A DNA stretch of 64,000 bases, taken from NCBI GenBank assembly GCA_963753225.1, contig CAVWBQ010000014.1, positions 1-64,000 of the forward strand. Reading direction: 5' to 3'. A program made the position numbers and the translations under genes. Position 1 is the stretch's first letter; every line of letters begins with the position of its first letter. Below, one piece after another: positions 59,059-64,000 of this stretch. The notes below the pieces were generated by a model. It was not told the DNA's origin. It saw only the letters and a list, made by a program, of their open reading frames with translations, and did not search any database. Source of the stretch: Palsa-504 sp963753225 (GTDB taxonomy: Bacteria; Actinomycetota; Actinomycetes; Streptosporangiales; Streptosporangiaceae).

Positions 59059-62000
59059 ATGACCGAGGTGGCCCAGGGCGAGCAGCCGTCGGCGCTCGAC
59101 ACGCCGCAGGAGTTCACGGAGGCATCCTCCTACCAGGTGCGGGACGAGCTGGCCGGGCTGATCGGGCGGGACCTGCTGGGGCCGTGGGACGGCGAGGCCG
59201 AGGTGCTGCCGCCGCGGTCGTCCGGGCCGGGGGAACGGTACCTGGTGGGGCGGATCGGACCGCGGCGCGACCCGCAGTCTGGGATCGACGCGGCCGGGGA
59301 CACGGTGGACACCGAGATAGCGGCCGGCGGGGACGGGGCCGACGGGGAACTGCCCGACCTGCTGACGATGCAGAACGCGGGGCGGATGTGGGCCTCGTCG
59401 ATGGGGCTGTCGTGCGTGGTGGCGTCCGGCATCGACACGCTGACCGTCATCGTGGCCTGGGGCCGGTACGGCAAGGCCGACGTGCTGGACGAGGGCGGCA
59501 ACCCGCGGCGCTGCTGGAGCCGGGAGCCGGTGCGGTACGTGCGGCACGTGCGGTTCGGTGACGGGGCCTCCCAGCGCATCGCGCTGACCATGCCGGACCC
59601 CCGGCTGCCGGGGGTATACCTGGCCGTCGATATCCGGCCGCGGGCCAACGGCGCGGACTCCGGCGCTCACGTGGTCCAGCTCGGCCTGGTCAACGCGCAG
59701 GAAGAACCGGCCGCCAACAAGGACGCCGCGTGGCTGTTCCAGCCCGCGCTGACGGTCACCGCGGCCGTCGAGCAGGAACTCGCCGTGTTCTGCCCGATCG
59801 ACGATCCGCTTGATGATCACGCGGGCCTCGACGGGAGCCCAGAGGACCGGCACCTGCGGCTGCTGTACCGGGACGAGCTGCGGCACTCCGTCGGGCGCAA
59901 CGTCGCGGTCCACGCTCATGTCCGCCCGGGTGAGCGGCACGCGTACCGGCTGGAGACCACCTGGCTGCCGACCTACGAGGTGGCCGCAACGATCGCGCCG
60001 CCTGCCGAGCCCGGGTCGCACCTGCACGGCGTCGAACTGTCCATGGACGCGCTGGCCGGAGCATCCGCCGGGGAACTCGCGGCCGGGCTCGGGCCGCTGG
60101 CGGACGGGTACGCGGCCTGGCTTGACGAGCAGGACGAACGGGTGGCCGGCTTGCCCGGCCCACTGCGAGAGACTGCACGGGCGGCGGTCTTCACCGCGCG
60201 TCGGTGCGCGGACCGTATCCGGGCCGGGATCGAGCTGGTGTCCTCGCCCGCCGCTGCCGGTCACGAGACGGCGCTGCAGGCGTTCCGGTTCGCCAACGAG
60301 GCGATGGCGCTGCAGCGGCGGCACACCACCATCGCCGCGAAACGAGAAGCCGAAGGGCTGAGCTACGCCGAGGCCTTGGCGGCGGTGCAGGAGAAGGGCG
60401 CCGAGGTTGCCTCGTGGCGGCCTTTCCAGCTCGCGTTCGTTCTGCTGAACTTGCCTGCCCTCACCGACCCCGCGCATCGCGAGCGGGTTCCCGGCGGACA
60501 TCAGGCGCTCGCCGACCTGCTGTTCTTCCCGACCGGCGGCGGGAAGACCGAAGCGTACCTCGGGCTGGCGGCCTACACGTTCGCCATCCGCCGACTGCAG
60601 CGGATCGTCGGCAGCGGGACGGCGGCCCGCAGCGGCGAGGACGGCGTGGCCGTGCTGATGCGCTACACGCTGCGGCTGCTCACCGCCCAGCAGTTTCAGC
60701 GCGCGGCCGCGCTGGTGTGCGCTGCCGAGGTGCTGCGCCGGTCGGCGGCCGGGTCCGGGGATACGCGGTGGGGCACCGAGCCGTTCCGGATCGGGTTGTG
60801 GGTCGGCAGCGCGGTGTCGCCCAACTGGTACCCCGAAGCCGCCCAGCAGGTCGCCGACGTCAGGGACGCGCCGTCGTCCAGGCGCGCCGGCGTGTTGCAG
60901 ACGCTGGCCTGCCCGTGGTGCGGGACCAAAATGCTGGCGCAGCGGGACCTGCGCCCGGACGACGACCGCAGGCGGATCCTGCTGTACTGCCCGGCCGGGG
61001 AGGGGCCGGACCCGTGCCCGTTCTCCGAGATGAAGGCGCCGGGTGAAGGGCTGCCGATCCTGACCGTGGACGAGGAGATCTACCGGCTGCTGCCCAGCCT
61101 GGTGATCGCCACCGTGGACAAGCTCGCGCAGCTGCCCTGGCGGGGGTACGCGGGCATGCTGTTCGGCCGGGTGAGCTCGCGCTGCCCGCGGCATGGGTAC
61201 CGGCACGGCGACCTGGACGAGCGCACCGGGTGCCGGCCGAGGCACAACGAGAGCCGCCTGGCCAGGCTGCCCGCGGTGACCAGCCAGCCGGTCATCCGGC
61301 TGCGGCCGCCCGACCTGATCATCCAGGACGAGCTCCACCTGATCTCGGGCGCGCTCGGCACCACCGTGGGGCTCTTCGAGGCCGCCGTCGACGAGCTGTG
61401 CCGCTGGCCGGCTGGCGAGGTGCTGACCGGCCCCAAGATCGTCGCGTCCACCGCGACGACCAAGCGGGCGCCGGAGCAGGTGCGCGGGATCTTCGCCCGG
61501 GACCTGGCCGTGTTCCCGCCGCCGGTCCTGGACATCGCCGACACGTTCTTCTCCCGCCAGGTTCCGGTGACGCCGCAGACACCGGGACGGCGCTACCTCG
61601 GCATTTGCGCGCACGGCGTCCGGCTGAAGTCGGCGGAGATCCGGCTGGCGGAGATCCTGCTGATCGCGGGGCAATCGCTGTTCGACGCCTACGGCGGGGC
61701 CGCCGACCCGTACATGACGGTGGTCGGCTACTTCAACGCGACCAGGGAGCTGGCCGGCATGCGGCGGTACCTGGACGACGACGTGACTACCCGAGTCCGC
61801 AGGCACGGCCGACCGCGAGGATTGTCCGAGCGGATCCAGTCCCCGGCCGGGATGCTCGCCATCGAGGAGCTGACCTCGCGGATCTCCTCGGCGGACATCA
61901 GCAGCGTGCTCAAGCGCCTGGAGGCCGGGTTCGACCCCGCCCTGGACACGTCGGCGCGCCGTCGCGCCATCGGCCTGGACCGGTCCGACGCGCTGAAGAA

Positions 62001-62862
62001 CAAGCGCGAGCCGCACGCCCTGGCCGAGCGCGACTTCGAGCGGCTCAAGGCGGACGCCTCACCGGTGGACGTGATCCTGGCGACCTCGATGCTGCAGGTC
62101 GGGGTCGACGTGTCGCGGTTCGGGCTGATGGTGGTGACCGGGCAGCCGAAGAACACCGCCGAGTACATCCAGGCGTCGTCCCGGGTCGGCCGGTCGGCGG
62201 AAAAGCCGGGCCTGGTGGTGACGTTGTACAACTGGTCCCGGCCGCGTGACCTGGCACACTACGAGGACTTCGAGTACTACCACGCGACGTACTACCGCCA
62301 GGTCGAGGCGCTGTCAGTGACGCCGTACACGCGGCGGGCCCTGGACCGGGGCACCGCCGCGACGTTCGTGGCCGCGGTCAGGAACGCCACCGAGCCGTAC
62401 TCGCACGAGGCCGACGCCCAGGACGTGGACCTCGACGGGCCGCTGGTCCGGTCCGTGACCACCCGGCTGCTGAGCCGGGCCGAGGCCGCGTCCGACCGGC
62501 GCGGCCGGGACTACCTCGCCGAGCGTATCGCGGCGCTGCGGGACGCGTGGGAGACGGCCAAGACCGGCTCCACCCGGCTCGGGTACTCCAAGCGGACCGG
62601 CAAGCAGCCCCTCAACGGCCTGCTCGAGGTGGCGGGCGGCGCCGGGTGGACCACGCTGACCGTCCCCATGTCGATGCGGGAGACGGAGAACGAGATCAAC
62701 CTGCTGCTCCCGGGCGGGAGCCTGTTCGATCCCGTGTACGGCCAGCCTGCCTGGTCGTTTGCCGCTCGGGATGACTCATCAGGCAGCGCAGACGACGAGG
62801 ACGCTTCCGATGCCGACGAGCTCGGCGAGTCGGCGGCAGGCTCGCGGACGGGAGGCCGCTGA
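59059..62862 (+). CDS. drmA: DISARM helicase-like core protein DrmA
   Basis: 1267 aa from ATG 59059, with GGAGG 8 nt upstream; ATG 59041 is possible. Walker A is LLFFPTGGGKTEAYLGLAAY (about 487-506). Walker B is the unusual DELH of PDLIIQDELHLISGALG (about 750-766). ASTATTKRAPEQVRGIF follows. The helicase C part has VILATSMLQVGVDVSRFG and YIQASSRVGRSAEKPG (about 1005-1050), then LAHYEDFEYYHATYYRQVEA. This motif set is that of DrmA, one of the three core DISARM genes. A Cys cluster near 280 of the domain (CPWCGTKM, YCPAGEGPDPCPF) suggests a zinc site. The stop overlaps the drmB start by 1 nt. Confidence 0.88.
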   Translation: MTEVAQGEQPSALDTPQEFTEASSYQVRDELAGLIGRDLLGPWDGEAEVLPPRSSGPGERYLVGRIGPRRDPQSGIDAAGDTVDTEIAAGGDGADGELPDLLTMQNAGRMWASSMGLSCVVASGIDTLTVIVAWGRYGKADVLDEGGNPRRCWSREPVRYVRHVRFGDGASQRIALTMPDPRLPGVYLAVDIRPRANGADSGAHVVQLGLVNAQEEPAANKDAAWLFQPALTVTAAVEQELAVFCPIDDPLDDHAGLDGSPEDRHLRLLYRDELRHSVGRNVAVHAHVRPGERHAYRLETTWLPTYEVAATIAPPAEPGSHLHGVELSMDALAGASAGELAAGLGPLADGYAAWLDEQDERVAGLPGPLRETARAAVFTARRCADRIRAGIELVSSPAAAGHETALQAFRFANEAMALQRRHTTIAAKREAEGLSYAEALAAVQEKGAEVASWRPFQLAFVLLNLPALTDPAHRERVPGGHQALADLLFFPTGGGKTEAYLGLAAYTFAIRRLQRIVGSGTAARSGEDGVAVLMRYTLRLLTAQQFQRAAALVCAAEVLRRSAAGSGDTRWGTEPFRIGLWVGSAVSPNWYPEAAQQVADVRDAPSSRRAGVLQTLACPWCGTKMLAQRDLRPDDDRRRILLYCPAGEGPDPCPFSEMKAPGEGLPILTVDEEIYRLLPSLVIATVDKLAQLPWRGYAGMLFGRVSSRCPRHGYRHGDLDERTGCRPRHNESRLARLPAVTSQPVIRLRPPDLIIQDELHLISGALGTTVGLFEAAVDELCRWPAGEVLTGPKIVASTATTKRAPEQVRGIFARDLAVFPPPVLDIADTFFSRQVPVTPQTPGRRYLGICAHGVRLKSAEIRLAEILLIAGQSLFDAYGGAADPYMTVVGYFNATRELAGMRRYLDDDVTTRVRRHGRPRGLSERIQSPAGMLAIEELTSRISSADISSVLKRLEAGFDPALDTSARRRAIGLDRSDALKNKREPHALAERDFERLKADASPVDVILATSMLQVGVDVSRFGLMVVTGQPKNTAEYIQASSRVGRSAEKPGLVVTLYNWSRPRDLAHYEDFEYYHATYYRQVEALSVTPYTRRALDRGTAATFVAAVRNATEPYSHEADAQDVDLDGPLVRSVTTRLLSRAEAASDRRGRDYLAERIAALRDAWETAKTGSTRLGYSKRTGKQPLNGLLEVAGGAGWTTLTVPMSMRETENEINLLLPGGSLFDPVYGQPAWSFAARDDSSGSADDEDASDADELGESAAGSRTGGR

Positions 62863-64000
62863 TGGCCGGCACGCAGCACCGACGCCGGGTCGGGACCGTC
62901 CGGCCCAGCCACCTGATGTTCACCGGTGGCGTCGGCGCGCTCATCGACCTGCCGAACTTCCCCGTGCTCGTCCGGGGCCTGGACGACTGGCGATTCGACA
63001 CCGTTCCCGACTGGACGCCACTGTACGAGCCCAGGCTGCTCGCCGCGGTCGGCAAGCTGCTCGGCGCACCGGTCGCCGAGCTGCGGCCGCCGCCCTGGAT
63101 GGACGGGTTCGACGTCGAGCCGAACGGCCCGGCGGCCCGGGTCGGCGTGCCTGTCACCGCGTTCCCGCAATGGCTGCGGTGCTCAGCCTGCAACCGGCTC
63201 GCGCCGCTGGACTCCGGTAACTGGGGGTTCCTGAACGACAAGGCCCGCCGCCCGGACGAGGCCAGGTTCTTCCACCAGGACTGCCCGCGGCGCCGCCGGC
63301 AGCCGCTCGCGGTAGCGGCGCGGTTCGTGCTGGCCTGCGTCAACGGGCACCTGGACGACTTCCCTTACCGGGAGTTCGTCCACGGCGGCGGTTCGTGCCC
63401 CGAGGTGAGCCATCCTCAGTTGCAGATGGAGGACTACGGCGGCAACCGGGGCGCCAACGTCGTGATCCGCTGCCCGAGCTGCAGCGCCAAGCGGAACATC
63501 AACCAGGCCACCGGCCAGCGCGGCATCCAGAACCTTCCCGCCTGCCGAGGCCGGCATCCGCACCTGGGCACGTTCACCGAATGCCCGGAGCAGCCGATGG
63601 TGCTGGTCGTCGGCGCGTCGAACCAGTGGTTCGCGCAGACCCTGTCCGCGCTGGCCGTGCCGCAGGTCGGCGCCAGCGCGCTGCAGACGAAGATCGAGCA
63701 GTTGTGGAGCGACCTGCAGAACGTGCAGGAGCGTGCCGTGCTGGACTTCGCCTGGACGCTGCCGGCGTTCCAGGCTCTGCACCAATGGAGCAAGGACGAG
63801 GTATTCGAGGCCATCGCACAGCACCGCAAGACGCTGGAGTCAGGACCGGGAGGCGACCAGTCGGCCTATCCCGATCTGCGTACGCCCGAGTGGGAGGTTT
63901 TCTCCGCGGCGGTACCGCCCGAGCCGACCGACGACTTCACCCTCCGCCGTGACCACGACGGCGTGCCGCCCGCGCTCGCCGGGTTCCTTTCCGACGTCGC
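62862..64000 (+). CDS. drmB: DISARM core protein DrmB (DUF1998), 5' part
   Basis: It starts MAGTQHRRRVGTVRPSHLMF (ATG overlapping the drmA stop as TGATG) and is open to the window end (379 codons). The N-terminal GTVRPSHLMFTGGVGALIDL is typical of DrmB, as are the zinc-binding pairs LRCSACNRL, ACVNGHLDDFPY and IRCPSCSAKRN. The DUF1998 domain itself should lie beyond the window. DrmB forms a complex with DrmA that senses and loads on incoming DNA. The usual next gene, drmC (phospholipase D-like), cannot be seen. Confidence 0.87.
   Translation, partial: MAGTQHRRRVGTVRPSHLMFTGGVGALIDLPNFPVLVRGLDDWRFDTVPDWTPLYEPRLLAAVGKLLGAPVAELRPPPWMDGFDVEPNGPAARVGVPVTAFPQWLRCSACNRLAPLDSGNWGFLNDKARRPDEARFFHQDCPRRRRQPLAVAARFVLACVNGHLDDFPYREFVHGGGSCPEVSHPQLQMEDYGGNRGANVVIRCPSCSAKRNINQATGQRGIQNLPACRGRHPHLGTFTECPEQPMVLVVGASNQWFAQTLSALAVPQVGASALQTKIEQLWSDLQNVQERAVLDFAWTLPAFQALHQWSKDEVFEAIAQHRKTLESGPGGDQSAYPDLRTPEWEVFSAAVPPEPTDDFTLRRDHDGVPPALAGFLSDV

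Noticed and set aside
58900..62016. A 1038-codon open frame opposite drmA
   Set aside because: Same reason: extreme Arg/Pro/Gly/His composition and no domain, whereas the plus strand encodes DrmA.

Overview
The window is high-GC DNA from an actinomycete, most likely of the Streptosporangiales/Streptomyces type. Supporting this are repeated XRE-DUF5753/DUF397 pairs, a WhiB7-like regulator with an AT-hook, DUF4386 and Methyltransf_19 proteins, a 13E12-type HNH protein, and many GTG/TTG starts. The region is accessory genome. Between 10 and 47 kb intact genes alternate with broken copies of the same genes, transposase scraps and short dispersed repeats. No rRNA, CRISPR array or complete tRNA gene was found.

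Layout. 0-1.2 kb: broken quinone oxidoreductase. 1.26-1.62 kb: MITE-like element with perfect 21-bp inverted ends. 1.8-5.3 kb: nurA-herA operon. 5.6-9.9 kb: ECF sigma factor with a broken membrane partner, methyltransferase, SDR and sedolisin protease. 10.3-12.2 kb: 13E12 HNH protein. 12.2-19.4 kb: coiled-coil protein, DUF4386 protein, GNAT, FAD monooxygenase and whiB7, separated by gene-poor stretches carrying three copies of a ~70-bp repeat. 20.2-25.1 kb: XRE/DUF397, phosphotransferase, HATPase, DnaQ-like, dTMP-kinase-like and NUDIX cassette. 26.2-30.6 kb: PD-(D/E)XK-type nuclease, GIY-YIG-like protein, Methyltransf_19 and a low-GC 524-aa protein of unknown function. 30.7-41.7 kb: IS21 and IS630 scraps, an ECF41 sigma/AhpD pair, lipoprotein, NUDIX, secreted repeat protein, VIT transporter and many duplicated gene fragments.

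41.7-64 kb is a defence island. It holds a phosphorothioate-DNA-binding HNH endonuclease and an Mrr-type restriction gene split by an IS5-family element with a clean 3-bp target duplication. A GIY-YIG protein, an HNH protein and an endonuclease III-like glycosylase follow. Then comes a class 1 DISARM system: drmD and drmMI overlap by 4 nt, and drmA and the start of drmB overlap by 1 nt. Between drmMI and drmA sits a reverse-strand block with an XRE/DUF397 pair and a NYN-domain nuclease. drmB runs off the window end, so drmC cannot be assessed.

Working together: DISARM combines a modifying methylase with helicase and effector subunits against incoming DNA. The SBD-HNH protein would target phosphorothioate-modified DNA. 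HerA-NurA is a DNA-end-processing pair known from repair and, in some bacteria, from phage defence. The glycosylase and NYN protein are candidate accessory parts; that is inference from position.
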